A stretch of 34,670 nucleotides of DNA. Origin: an uncultured bacterium. Lineage in GTDB: Bacteria; Bacillota; Clostridia; Lachnospirales; Lachnospiraceae. The DNA lies in contig CANSYK010000035.1 of the NCBI GenBank assembly GCA_947651225.1, positions 1 to 34,670 of the forward strand. The letters run 5' to 3'. The translations under genes and the position numbers were made by a program. A model generated the notes under the pieces. It did no database searches. It was not told where the DNA came from and saw nothing but the letters and a program-made list of their open reading frames with translations. Of this stretch, positions 1-7,919 are shown piece by piece; position 1 is the stretch's first letter; the number at the start of each line of letters is the position of its first letter.

Positions 1-9
1 TCCGGCGCT

Positions 10-46
10 GTAAACGAAGCAAAACGCAAGCGTTTTTTTCGTTTAC
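10..46. repeat. Nested inverted repeat, family II repeat fragment
   Basis: GTAAACGAA (10-18) pairs with TTCGTTTAC (38-46), and AAAACGC (21-27) pairs with GCGTTTT (30-36) inside it. This leaves a very short loop. The right side, TTCGTTTACTATA at 38-50, recurs exactly at 11287-11299, which links it to the family II dispersed repeats. It lies just before the first gene and may act as a terminator for an upstream gene (T-run 33-39) or as a leader hairpin. Confidence 0.6.
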
Positions 47-68
47 TATAAAATGATGAAAGACAGAA

Positions 69-1013
69 ATGGAAGTGAAAGGTGATATGGAGAAGAGTCA
101 GAAAGAATGTGCAATCCAGGGCAAAGCAGATACAGACTGCAAAGTTGAGGGGAAAAAGGAAATCAGCCAGCAGATATTGACAGGAGAGCGGGCATTATTT
201 CAGGGAAATGGACTTACCATTACAGATTGCGTATTTATGGAGGGGGAATCGCCATTAAAGGAAAGTCAGGACATTGTATTAAATGGCAGTTTGTTTCGTT
301 GGAAATATCCTCTCTGGTATAGTAAAAATATTGTGGCAAAGGATTGTGTATGGTTTGATATGGCACGTGCCGGGGTTTGGTATACAGATAATATTCTGGT
401 AGAAGATTCCGTGATTGAAGCGCCAAAGAATTTTCGCCGCTGCCATAAAGTAAAACTGAAAAATGTTTCGTTCCCCAATGCAGCAGAGACATTGTGGAAT
501 TGTGAAAATATCAAAATGGAACATGTCACGGCAAAGGGAGAGTATTTTGCGATGAACAGCCAAGAGATAGAGATCGATGGGTTCACATTGACAGGTGACT
601 ATTCTTTTGACGGGGCAAAAAATGTCGTGATAAAAAATGCAAGAATGCTGTCAAAGGATTCCTTCTGGAATACAGAAAATGTTACGGTATATGATTCTTT
701 TATCTCTGGCGAGTATCTGGGCTGGAATGCAAAGAATCTGACATTGATTAACTGCACGGTTGAGAGCCTGCAGGGAATGTGCTATATTGATAATCTGGTG
801 ATGAAAAACTGTAAGTTGATTAATACAACACTTGCTTTTGAATATTCTTCTGTAGATGCGCAGATTGATAGTAAAATTGACAGTGTGATGAATCCGGCAA
901 GTGGAACAATCTGTGCAGAGTATATTGACAATCTGATTATGGAACCGGATAAAATTGATCCTCAGAAAACCAAAATTATATGTAAAGGCAAGATGGATAA
1001 GCGGAACAATTAG
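69..1013 (+). CDS. DUF3737 family right-handed beta-helix protein
   Basis: The predicted protein has 314 residues. From about residue 38 (TGERALFQGNGLTITDCVF) it matches the DUF3737 pattern: repeated short rungs such as 'ENIKMEHVTAKG', 'KNVVIKNARML', 'ENVTVYDSFISG' and 'KNLTLINCTVES', each an alternation of hydrophobic residues and N/D turns typical of a pectate-lyase-like parallel beta-helix. The biochemical role of the family is not known to me. The first 33 or so residues are charged and atypical for the family, and an in-frame ATG at 87 is an equally possible start (AAAGG at 78-82, close spacing), giving 308 residues. The next gene starts 17 bases after its stop, so the two are probably co-transcribed. 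No signal peptide is seen; likely cytosolic. Confidence 0.75.
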   Translation: MEVKGDMEKSQKECAIQGKADTDCKVEGKKEISQQILTGERALFQGNGLTITDCVFMEGESPLKESQDIVLNGSLFRWKYPLWYSKNIVAKDCVWFDMARAGVWYTDNILVEDSVIEAPKNFRRCHKVKLKNVSFPNAAETLWNCENIKMEHVTAKGEYFAMNSQEIEIDGFTLTGDYSFDGAKNVVIKNARMLSKDSFWNTENVTVYDSFISGEYLGWNAKNLTLINCTVESLQGMCYIDNLVMKNCKLINTTLAFEYSSVDAQIDSKIDSVMNPASGTICAEYIDNLIMEPDKIDPQKTKIICKGKMDKRNN

Positions 1014-1029
1014 CAGAAGGGAGAAAGTT

Positions 1030-2211
1030 ATGAACTATGATTTTGACACGAAAATAGACAGAAGAAATAGTAATTCTTTAAAATGGGATGTTTTGGAGAA
1101 TGAATTGCCCATGTGGGTAGCAGATATGGATTTTTTGGCAGCGCCGGAAATCAGGGAGGCAATTTCTGCCAGGGCAGAGCATGGAGTGTTTGGTTACAAC
1201 ATACTGCCAGATGCGTGGTATGAGGCATATCAGCACTGGTGGCAGAAATATCATGGATTTCGGATAGAAAAGAACTGGCTGATCTTTTGTACTGGAGTAA
1301 TTCCGGCTATTTCCAGTGCGGTTAGAAAACTGACGACGCCGGGGGAAAAGGTTCTGATACAGACTCCGGTATATAATATTTTCTTTAATTCTGTTATAAA
1401 TAATGGAAGAAGGGTATTAGAAAGTCCGCTTTGTTATGATAATGGGGAATATTTTATAGATTTTGGCCAGTTGGAAAAGGATTTTGCAGATCCGCAGACA
1501 ACGATGATGATTTTATGTAATCCTCATAATCCGGTAGGAAAGATATGGGACAAAGAAACACTGGCAAAAATTGGCGAGCTTTGTGCAAGGCATCATGTGA
1601 CTGTGCTTTCTGACGAGATACATTGTGACCTGACAGCACCAGGGCTGGAATATACACCGTTTGCATCCGTGTCAGAAACATGCAGAAAAATCAGCGTAAC
1701 GACTATTGCGCCAACAAAGACCTTTAATCTGGCAGGCTTGCAGACAGCGGCGGTCGTGGTTCCAGATGAAGTGCTGCGCCATAAGATGTGGAGAGCGCTT
1801 AATACAGATGAAGTGGCAGAGCCAAATGCGTTTGCAGTGGATGCCGCAGTAGCGGCATTTACAAAAGGGAGGCCATGGTTAGATGCATTGCGGGAATATT
1901 TGCAGGAAAATAAAGAATTTGTCAGACAATATATAGAAAAAGAATTGCCGCAGCTTTCTGTTGTGTCATTGGATGTAACGTATTTGCTGTGGATTGACTG
2001 TAGTAAGATTGCAGGGAGTGCTTCTAAGTTTGTGCATTTTCTCAGAAAAAAGACGGGGCTGTACCTTTCTGAAGGGAAGATATATGGTGGCAACGGAGAG
2101 CAGTTTGTGCGTATGAATATTGCCTGCCCAAGGGAACTTGTAAAAGATGGTACAGAGCGGTTAAAACAGGGGGTACACCAGTATCAGCAGGCAGTGCAGG
2201 ATGGAAAGTAG
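1030..2211 (+). CDS. PatB/MalY family PLP-dependent C-S lyase / aminotransferase
   Basis: A 393-residue fold-type I PLP enzyme of the MalY/PatB class, which cleaves cystathionine or cysteine-like C-S bonds to pyruvate, ammonia and a thiol. Hallmarks visible are the N-terminal 'LPMWVADMDF', 'CNPHNPVGK', 'SDEIHCDL' (cofactor-binding Asp) and 'APTKTFNLAGL', where Lys230 is the expected Schiff-base lysine. The C-terminus 'NGEQFVRMNIACPRE' carries the carboxylate-binding Arg. The start at 1030 is preferred over an in-frame ATG at 955, because AGAAGGGAG (1015-1023) sits just before it and the family begins with 'MNYDFD'. It follows the DUF3737 gene by 16 bases, so the two are probably one operon. 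Substrate cannot be decided from sequence. Confidence 0.9.
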   Translation: MNYDFDTKIDRRNSNSLKWDVLENELPMWVADMDFLAAPEIREAISARAEHGVFGYNILPDAWYEAYQHWWQKYHGFRIEKNWLIFCTGVIPAISSAVRKLTTPGEKVLIQTPVYNIFFNSVINNGRRVLESPLCYDNGEYFIDFGQLEKDFADPQTTMMILCNPHNPVGKIWDKETLAKIGELCARHHVTVLSDEIHCDLTAPGLEYTPFASVSETCRKISVTTIAPTKTFNLAGLQTAAVVVPDEVLRHKMWRALNTDEVAEPNAFAVDAAVAAFTKGRPWLDALREYLQENKEFVRQYIEKELPQLSVVSLDVTYLLWIDCSKIAGSASKFVHFLRKKTGLYLSEGKIYGGNGEQFVRMNIACPRELVKDGTERLKQGVHQYQQAVQDGK

Positions 2212-2276
2212 GGAACGGTTTTTTGGGGCGTTTTCAGGAATTAGTTTGCGACAGTTCCTTAGAAGGAGATTGTGAA

Positions 2277-2801
2277 ATGACAGGAAAAGAAAAAGCAGTT
2301 AGTTTATTTAAAGAAGGGTACAATTGCTCGCAGTCTGTATTTGTGGCATATGCAGATAAATATGGGATTGATAAAGAGATGGCACTTAGGCTGTCTGCTT
2401 CTTTTGGAGGCGGCATGGGACGTATGCGTGAGGTATGTGGCGCAGTGTCGGGAATGCTTATGGTGGCAGGCCTGGAAACAGGGGCAACCGAAGGAAAGGA
2501 CATAAAAGGCAAGAAGGCAAATTATGATATGGTTCAGAAAATGGCAGGGATATACAGGGAAGCGAATGGTTCTATTGTCTGCAAAGAGCTTTTAGGACTT
2601 GTGCCAATGGCGTCAGGCCAGGAACATAAAACGTTAGAAGCTGTGCAGGTAAATCCTCCGGTTACGTTTCAGGATACACAGCCGGAGGCACGTACAGAAG
2701 AATATTATAAAAAACGTCCCTGCATCCGGTTGATTCAGATGGCGTGTGATATCATTGAAAAGGAACTGTATGGAAACGAGGAAGAAGTCTCTTTGGAATA
2801 G
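2277..2801 (+). CDS. C_GCAxxG_C_C family putative redox-active protein
   Basis: A 174-residue protein with the signature cysteine pattern: Cys17 in 'GYNCSQSVF', Cys54 in 'GGGMGRMREVCGAVSG' (the GCAxxG-like block reads CGAVSG), and later cysteines in 'SIVCKELLG' and 'KRPCIRLIQMACDII'. Members of this family are thought to use the conserved cysteines in redox chemistry or metal/cluster binding; no reaction is established to my knowledge. The start is set at ATG 2277 because AGAAGGAG (2261-2268) lies 8 bases upstream, whereas the in-frame ATG at 2223 has no ribosome binding site. It is 65 bases downstream of the PatB gene and may be the last gene of that operon. Confidence 0.85.
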   Translation: MTGKEKAVSLFKEGYNCSQSVFVAYADKYGIDKEMALRLSASFGGGMGRMREVCGAVSGMLMVAGLETGATEGKDIKGKKANYDMVQKMAGIYREANGSIVCKELLGLVPMASGQEHKTLEAVQVNPPVTFQDTQPEARTEEYYKKRPCIRLIQMACDIIEKELYGNEEEVSLE

Positions 2802-2838
2802 GGAAATTGTATTGTTATAGCGATGCGCTTTCCTATTC
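2795..2838. terminator. Imperfect inverted repeat between convergent genes
   Basis: GAATAGGGAAA (2795-2805) can pair, with one bulged G, with TTTCCTATTC (2829-2838). The stop codons of the two convergent genes lie in the arms. There is no clear T-run on either strand, so termination is an inference from position only. Confidence 0.35.
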
Positions 2839-4113
2839 CTGGATGATGGGACGGCTGTGGTACTCGTTGGGGCGGACGCAGCCTGTTACGCTTCTTTGTA
2901 CCTGGCGGTAGAGGTTTGCGGCCTGGATGTCCTGTTGATATTTTTGCTTGGCAAATAAAATGTTTTTTGGTGATATGCTTTCTGTTTCTGAGTAAAATGT
3001 TTCTATGTTTTTGAAACCATCAGCAGGTTTTGTGATAACAGGAAGTTTTGTCTGGGTGCGGAGCAGGAAGCTTTTTTCCTTGGCAAATCCAAGAAGCCTG
3101 ACATATGGGACAAAGGGCATAGAGGTTTGGCTGTAATCTGCGGGATTGGGTGTGTAAATACTAAGCAGGCAATGAAGCAATACACGGCTGATACGGCTGT
3201 AGGTGTATTGCTTTGTTTTTATTTGCATGGCAAATTCGGAATAGGAAGTGTAGGAGGAAAGTTTGTTTTGGATTCGGTAAAAAATTTCCTCGGTCATATC
3301 CAGAATTGTTTTATCTTTTTCTGTCAGGCTGCTTAGCCGGTAATATAACAGGTCAGAAAAATGATTTTCTGTGACAGGATAATGATTGGTTTTCTGTGAC
3401 AGAAGGTTGTACACCTTTTGGGGAATTGCCTGGGCTGCCTGTGCAGGAAATTCTGTAGGATTTGTCAGGCTTTTTTGGCGTATGGCAGAGGCAGAGGAAA
3501 AGGTGCCAGTCAGTTTTTTTGTATGGTAACCGCTGTCATTTCGCTGGATGGGAACAGGAATCAGCGGGCTGTGCAAAAGGGTGATTGCTTTTAAATATTC
3601 TAAAGCCAGAATATTGTTTGGTAAAGATAAAAGGGAAACGCAGGCTTTGCTTTCCTTTGGGAAAGCATTACAAAGGGCTTTTTCCCTTGCTGCCGGGTAA
3701 GAAAGCCCTTTAGCAGTGTAATCAGCAATAGAGCGTTCAAAATCAGGAGCTGGGTCAGCCAGAAAGCCAGATATTTTTTGGAGGAAAGCAATATCACTGC
3801 ATTCACAGCCAAAACAAATTCCGTCCACAAAGCCAAGTGAGGTCAGAAGGGAAACACCTGCGAAAGCAAAGGTTTCTGCACTTGCGGCTGAAGCAGATAC
3901 TGGAAGCTCAAAAACACAAGAAACACCACAGGAAAGCGCCATTTTCGTGCGAAGATATTTATCTGTCCAGGCAGGAGTGCCACGCTGTACAAAATCACCA
4001 CTCATAGCGACAACAATATTTTGGGCGTGGGTGATTCTTTTGATTTCTTCAATTTGATAAAGGTGTCCATTGTGGAATGGGTTGTATTCTGCGATGATTC
4101 CGATAGTATTCAT
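2833..4113 (-). CDS. tmcAL: tRNA(Met) cytidine acetate ligase
   Basis: A 426-residue protein of the TmcAL (formerly YlbM/DUF795) family. The N-terminus 'GIIAEYNPFHNGHLYQI' is a nucleotidyltransferase-type HxGH motif (residues about 5-21), followed by 'AMSGDFVQRGTPAWTDKY' and 'GICFGCECSD', which are characteristic of the family. In Bacillus the enzyme activates acetate with ATP as acetyl-AMP and makes N4-acetylcytidine at the wobble base of elongator tRNA-Met. It is cytosolic. It is transcribed divergently from acetate kinase with a 332-base gap, a common clostridial arrangement that puts an acetate-using enzyme next to an acetate-producing one. The frame is intact and length is typical. Confidence 0.93.
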   Translation of the reverse strand: MNTIGIIAEYNPFHNGHLYQIEEIKRITHAQNIVVAMSGDFVQRGTPAWTDKYLRTKMALSCGVSCVFELPVSASAASAETFAFAGVSLLTSLGFVDGICFGCECSDIAFLQKISGFLADPAPDFERSIADYTAKGLSYPAAREKALCNAFPKESKACVSLLSLPNNILALEYLKAITLLHSPLIPVPIQRNDSGYHTKKLTGTFSSASAIRQKSLTNPTEFPAQAAQAIPQKVYNLLSQKTNHYPVTENHFSDLLYYRLSSLTEKDKTILDMTEEIFYRIQNKLSSYTSYSEFAMQIKTKQYTYSRISRVLLHCLLSIYTPNPADYSQTSMPFVPYVRLLGFAKEKSFLLRTQTKLPVITKPADGFKNIETFYSETESISPKNILFAKQKYQQDIQAANLYRQVQRSVTGCVRPNEYHSRPIIQE

Positions 4114-4145
4114 AGGTTTCCCTCATTTTTTATATGCACTGTTAC

Positions 4146-4191
4146 GATTCACGGCTGGTTTTTCGCATGATGTTTAGAACAGCCGTGAATC
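4146..4191. repeat. Family I dispersed palindrome, copy A
   Basis: GATTCACGGCTG (4146-4157) and CAGCCGTGAATC (4180-4191) form a perfect 12-base inverted repeat around TTTTTCGCATGATGTTTAGA. The block GTTACGATTCACGGCTG at 4141-4157 is the family end sequence. On the reverse strand the right half reads GATTCACGGCTGTTCTAAAC, which recurs almost unchanged at 12360-12379. Confidence 0.8.
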
Positions 4192-4234
4192 ATAAGATTA
4201 CAACGATTGTCTTCCTTTTTATAAAATATTGTAC

Positions 4235-4263
4235 TAGACAAAGAAAAATGAATCAAGTATACT
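4235..4263 (+). promoter_or_regulatory. Sigma-A type promoter for ackA
   Basis: TAGACA (4235-4240), a 17-base spacer, then TATACT (4258-4263). It directs transcription into the 4287-4401 palindrome and on to ackA, giving a leader of about 175 bases. Confidence 0.65.
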
Positions 4264-4286
4264 TTAAAAGGTATTTGCCTTATAGA

Positions 4287-4401
4287 GTTGCTATTCATGG
4301 CTAATTTCAGAAAAGAGTCAAATTCGTTGTGTTTGCACATAAGAGAGGATTATTTTCTGAAATTAGCACGCATGATATTTAGAATGGTCATGAATAGCGA
4401 C
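4287..4401. repeat. Family I dispersed palindrome, copy B, in the ackA leader
   Basis: The outer arms GTTGCTATTCATG (4287-4299) and CATGAATAGCGAC (4389-4401) pair with one mismatch. The inner arms GCTAATTTCAGAAAA (4300-4314) and TTTTCTGAAATTAGC (4353-4367) pair perfectly. An unpaired block CGCATGATATTTAGAA (4369-4384) matches copy A. The left 50 bases resemble 19574-19623. It lies between the ackA promoter and start codon, so it would be transcribed as a large hairpin. Confidence 0.8.
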
Positions 4402-4445
4402 ATTATAGATTAAATGGCCTGTCAAGGCAGAAAAGAGGTTGAAGA

Positions 4446-5630
4446 ATGAGAATTTTAGTAGTAAATTGCGGCAGTTCAACATTGAAATTTCAGCTCATTG
4501 ATTCTGAGACAGAGGAAGTGATTGCATCTGGTCTTTGTGAACGTATTGGTTTAGATGGAAGTATTACTTACAAGGCGCATGGGGAAAAGCATGAAGAGAA
4601 AACGGATTTATCGGATCATGGAGTTGCAATTAAACGGGTACTGGATTTGATTTTAGATGAAAAGATTGGCGTATTAAAATCTTTGTCTGAGATTAATGCG
4701 GTAGGGCATCGTGTTGTGCATGGCGGCGAGAAATTTTCATCTTCTGTTGTCATTACAGAAGAAATTATGAAAGAAATTGAGTCCTGCAGTGATTTGGCGC
4801 CGTTACATAATCCGGCAAATCTGCTTGGGGTTCGTGCCTGCCAGAAGGTTATGCCTGGTGTACCAAATGTTGCAGTCTTTGATACGGCATTTCATCAGAC
4901 AATGCCAAAAAAAGCTTATTTATATGGGCTTCCAAAGGAATATTATGAAAAATACGGGGTACGCCGTTATGGATTTCATGGGACAAGCCATAGCTTTGTT
5001 TCCGATCGTTTAGTAAAGGTGGCAGGTCTTGAGAAAGAAAATTCTAAAGTGATTATCTGCCATATCGGAAGTGGTGCAAGTATTTCTGCTGTAAAAGATG
5101 GAAAGAGTGTCGATACCAGTATGGGAATGACACCATTAGAGGGGCTTGTGATGGGGACTCGTTCCGGCGATATTGATCCGGCGATTTTGGAATATATCTG
5201 TGCAAAAGAAAATATTTCGGTCAATGAATTGACGTCCGTATTAAATAAAAAGTCAGGTGCGTTAGGCCTTTCTGGAGTTTCCAGTGACTATCGTGATTTG
5301 CTGGCAGCAATGGAAAGTGGCAATAAAGATGCTGAAAATGCAATTGAGGTTGTTATATACCGGATTGCAAAATATATTGGTGCATATTTTGTAGCGTTAG
5401 GCGGGGTAGATGCGATTGCGTTCACAGCAGGAGTTGGGGAAAACAGCATGAAGATGAGAGAGAGAATCTTAAACAGCCTTGGCGCATTGGGTGTTGTGAT
5501 GGACCCAGAGGCAAATGCTGTAGCAGGAGAAGAGATTCTTCTGACAAAACCAGAAAGTAAAGTACCAGTATGGGCAATTCCGACAAATGAAGAGCTTGCG
5601 ATTGCACGGGAAACAGCAAGATTAGTGTAG
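4446..5630 (+). CDS. ackA: Acetate kinase
   Basis: A 394-residue enzyme that interconverts acetyl phosphate plus ADP with acetate plus ATP, the last step of substrate-level ATP formation in fermenting clostridia; cytosolic dimer. Family signatures are intact: 'VNCGSSTLKFQLID' at the N-terminus, 'GHRVVHGGEKF', 'VAVFDTAFHQTMP' with the catalytic Asp, 'RRYGFHGTSH', 'ICHIGSGAS' and 'FTAGVGENS'. Length is normal for the family. It has its own promoter at 4235-4263 and a long leader holding a palindromic repeat. No phosphotransacetylase gene is in the window; the neighbour on the other strand is tmcAL, which consumes acetate. Confidence 0.98.
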   Translation: MRILVVNCGSSTLKFQLIDSETEEVIASGLCERIGLDGSITYKAHGEKHEEKTDLSDHGVAIKRVLDLILDEKIGVLKSLSEINAVGHRVVHGGEKFSSSVVITEEIMKEIESCSDLAPLHNPANLLGVRACQKVMPGVPNVAVFDTAFHQTMPKKAYLYGLPKEYYEKYGVRRYGFHGTSHSFVSDRLVKVAGLEKENSKVIICHIGSGASISAVKDGKSVDTSMGMTPLEGLVMGTRSGDIDPAILEYICAKENISVNELTSVLNKKSGALGLSGVSSDYRDLLAAMESGNKDAENAIEVVIYRIAKYIGAYFVALGGVDAIAFTAGVGENSMKMRERILNSLGALGVVMDPEANAVAGEEILLTKPESKVPVWAIPTNEELAIARETARLV

Positions 5631-5637
5631 AAAATAG

Positions 5638-5666
5638 TTGACAAACGAAAGAGGAATTGCTATACT
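5638..5666 (+). promoter_or_regulatory. Consensus promoter for rpmF
   Basis: TTGACA (5638-5643), exactly 17 bases, TATACT (5661-5666). It starts 8 bases after the ackA stop codon and lets rpmF be transcribed independently of ackA. Confidence 0.8.
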
Positions 5667-5713
5667 TGAAAAAGTGTTGTAAAATGAATTAGGAAATTAG
5701 GAGGTGGAATAGA

Positions 5714-5896
5714 ATGTCTATTTGTCCAAAAAATAAATCTTCAAAAGCAAGAAGGGATAAAAGAAGAGCAAATTGGAAAATGTCTGCACCAAATCTGGTT
5801 AAATGCAGTAAGTGCGGCGCATTAATGATGTCTCACAGAGTTTGTAAGTCATGTGGTTCATACAATAAAAAAGAGATTCTTGTAGATGCGGAATAA
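5714..5896 (+). CDS. rpmF: 50S ribosomal protein L32
   Basis: A 60-residue protein of the large ribosomal subunit, of the zinc-binding (C+) type: the pairs CSKC and CKSC in 'VKCSKCGALMMSHRVCKSC' are the expected four zinc ligands. The N-terminus 'MSICPKNKSSKARRDKRRA' is typical of L32. The ribosome binding site AGGAGGTG lies about 6 bases upstream. In many relatives a DUF177 (yceD) gene precedes rpmF and plsX follows; neither is here. It has its own promoter and a strong terminator, so it is a monocistron. Confidence 0.97.
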   Translation: MSICPKNKSSKARRDKRRANWKMSAPNLVKCSKCGALMMSHRVCKSCGSYNKKEILVDAE

Positions 5897-5940
5897 GCGA
5901 AGCTTCACAGTGGAAACATATTGATGTAAAAGTGATACGC

Positions 5941-5981
5941 AAAGCCAATATATCTAAGAAAGTAGGTATATTGGCTTTTTT
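5941..5981 (+). terminator. Rho-independent terminator after rpmF
   Basis: AAAGCCAATATA (5941-5952) pairs perfectly with TATATTGGCTTT (5967-5978) and runs into a T-tract ending at 5981. Confidence 0.9.
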
Positions 5982-6027
5982 GTGTGCAAAAGATTTTATG
6001 GAGGCGATATTAACTTTCGTAACGACA

Positions 6028-6036
6028 ACTGGTATA
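6028..6036 (+). promoter_or_regulatory. Candidate GntR half-site ahead of the decayed operon
   Basis: ACTGGTATA at 6028-6036 is one half of the palindrome found before the GntR gene (TGGTATACCA, 9085-9094); the other half here is degenerate (TTAATT). It may be a remnant of regulator control over the operon starting at 6092. Confidence 0.3.
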
Positions 6037-6091
6037 TTAATTTGAATGATTGGAGTCTATATAGAACCAATATAGAAAGGAGAGGGTACAT

Positions 6092-6361
6092 ATGAGAGAA
6101 AGAAGAACTGGCATATTTCAGAAGAAGGGGTTAGAAAATCGATGGGGCTTTTTGGCAGAGTTTTTTGCGCTGGCGGTTCCGATTATGCTGCAGCAGTTAT
6201 CGGGGAATATTTTAAATATATGCGATACTATTATGATTGGCAGGGTGTCGAATAAAGCAATCAGCGGAGTAACGGTGTCAAATAAGACTTATTTTATCTA
6301 TTCGCTTTTAGTATTTGGCATAACAAGTGGTGTGAGCATGTTTATAAAAGAAATGAGGTAA
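6092..6361 (+). pseudogene. Truncated MATE family efflux transporter
   Basis: The 89 residues read as the N-terminus of a MATE multidrug/sodium antiporter: a charged start, then 'FFALAVPIMLQQLSGNILNICDTIMIGRVSNKAISGVTVSNK' and a second membrane segment 'YFIYSLLVFGITSGVSMFI'. Homologues continue for roughly 450 residues in about 12 helices, but here the frame changes to 'KEMR' and stops, and the following 61 bases have no MATE coding. About 80% of the gene is missing, so transport is not expected. The start has a good ribosome binding site (GAAAGGAGAGG). It is probably the first damaged member of the decayed locus 6092-8961. Confidence 0.8.
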
Positions 6362-6422
6362 ACTTGTAAAAAACGCAAAAATTAAAAATATAATATATTA
6401 AAATTTAAGGAGTTAATGTAGC

Positions 6423-7438
6423 ATGGCATTAAGGAACTTTGATGTGGAAAAATATTTAAAAGAAGGAGAGCAGGCATACAGCAAGAGAGGGAAATAGAGG
6501 CGCTTGTAGATAAGCTTGCAAAGACAGATTATGAAAATGTGGTTCTTTTGGGAATTGGCGGAACCTGGGCAGAGTGGTATCCGGTAGTAGAGGTTGCAAA
6601 GTATTATAGTGATTTGCCAATTTATCTGGAAAACGCAGGGGAGTTTCTTGTGAAAAAGAATAAGAGATATCTATCGAAAAAGTCTTTAGTATTTACTTCT
6701 TCTGCTTCTGGTGATACAGCAGAAATCGTAAAGGCAGTAAAATTGTGTAAGGATATGGATATTCCGGTGTATGGTTTTACAAAAGATGATACAACGCCGC
6801 TTGCTAAGCTTTTGACAGAGCCTGTCTATAATCCATGTGGTGACTGCGAAGATTCTTATTTATTATATTATTTTGTGGTACTCAGGCTTCTCTTTAACAG
6901 AGGAGAATTTCCAAGATATGAGGCATGGGCAGACCAGATGAAGGGCATACATAATAATCTGTTAAGAATCAGGGAAGAATTTGAGCCAAGAGTAGCAGAG
7001 ATTGCAAAAACATACAGCCATGAACCATATACAATGTTTACAGGTTCTGGTGTCCTCTGGGGAGAAACCTATCTGTTTACCATGTGCATTTTGGAAGAGA
7101 TGCAGTGGGTAAGGACAAAAGCAGTATCTTCCGCAGATTTCTTCCATGGGCCATTGGAGTTAGTGGATGACAGAGTACCAGTTTTTGTCATTAAAGGAGA
7201 AGATGAATACAGGGAAATGGATGAGAGAGTGGAGCGGTTTGTGAAACAGCATACAAAGAAAGCAGAGGTATTTGATACAAAGGATTATATTCTGGAAGGA
7301 GTTGATGATGAATTCCGGGTAATCTGTACACCAATGATTATTACAGCAATTCTTACAGAACGGCTTGCGGCACACTATGAGTTAAATACAGGACACAGTT
7401 TGGAATTCAGACGTTATTATCGTCAATTTGCGTATTGA
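6423..7438 (+). pseudogene. Frameshifted SIS-domain sugar isomerase/deglycase (FrlB/AgaS-like)
   Basis: The reading frame opens at ATG 6423 after AAGGAG with 'MALRNFDVEKYLKEGEQAYSKR', but stops at a TAG around 6495. Coding continues in another frame from about 6497 ('EIEALVDKLAKTDYENVVLLGIGGTWAEW') to the stop at 7438, so a one-base deletion near 6485-6500 is the simplest explanation. The body has two SIS sugar-phosphate domains: 'LVFTSSASGDTAEIVKA' in the first and 'FTGSGVLWGETYLFTMCILEEMQW' plus 'SADFFHGPLELV' in the second. This resembles FrlB-type fructosamine-6-phosphate deglycases and glucosamine-6-phosphate isomerases. A short product starting at GTG 6539 would lack the N-terminus. The HAD gene starts 2 bases after the stop. 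Confidence 0.8.
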
Positions 7439-7439
7439 T

Positions 7440-7912
7440 ATGATAAAGGCAGTAATTTTTGATATGGATGGGGTAATCATTGACAGCGAGCCGGTATATG
7501 AAAAGTGGCTGAATATGTTTTTAGACAGTCAAGGTGTTGTGGTGCCCGCTTCAGATTAAGGCAGTCGCATTATAAAACAGCAGTAGCTTCCTCTTCTCCA
7601 ATGAAAAATATTGAAGAGGCCATGGCAGAAACAGGATTGGGCGGTTACTTTGATGTCAGGGTAAGCGGAGAGGATTTCGCAAATAGTAAGCCAAATCCTG
7701 AAATATACCATTTTACAAGGAAGAAACTGGGACTAAGGGCAGAGGAATGCATTGCTATAGAAGATTCTTCTTATGGAATACAGGCGGCTGTTAATGCCCA
7801 TTTAAAGGTGATTGCAAAAAAGGATGACAGGTTCGGGTTTGACCAGTCCCTGGCCAATTATCAGGTAGATACTTTGAAGCAGGTAATAGAACTTTTAAAA
7901 AATATGGAGTGA
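7440..7912 (+). pseudogene. HAD-family (beta-phosphoglucomutase-like) phosphatase lacking its cap domain
   Basis: The 5' piece, 7440-7559, encodes 'MIKAVIFDMDGVIIDSEPVY', the HAD nucleophile motif I (DxD), then stops after 39 residues. The 3' piece is in another frame and resumes around 7580: 'KTAVASSSPMKNIEEAMAETG' (motif II Ser), 'GEDFANSKPNPEIY' (motif III Lys) and 'CIAIEDSSYGIQAA' (motif IV Asp). Around 60-70 residues, the helical cap, are missing between the pieces. That is an internal deletion plus a frame change, so no active enzyme is expected. The start is 2 bases after the SIS stop, consistent with an old operon for a phosphorylated sugar. Confidence 0.82.
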
Positions 7913-7919
7913 TAGAAAT

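Larger units (their letters stand above)
4114..4445. other. Divergent tmcAL-ackA intergenic region
   Basis: These 332 bases hold no gene. They contain two family I palindromic repeats (4146-4191 and 4287-4401), the ackA promoter (4235-4263) and the ackA ribosome binding site (AGAGGT just before 4446). Confidence 0.7.

Noticed and set aside
2223-2276. Upstream start for the C_GCAxxG_C_C protein
   Set aside because: No ribosome binding site, and the family begins near 'GKEKAVSLF'; ATG 2277 has AGAAGGAG.
6423-6500. Programmed frameshift in the SIS gene
   Set aside because: The overlap lacks an obvious slippery heptamer with a downstream structure, and the neighbouring genes are also broken, so mutation is simpler.
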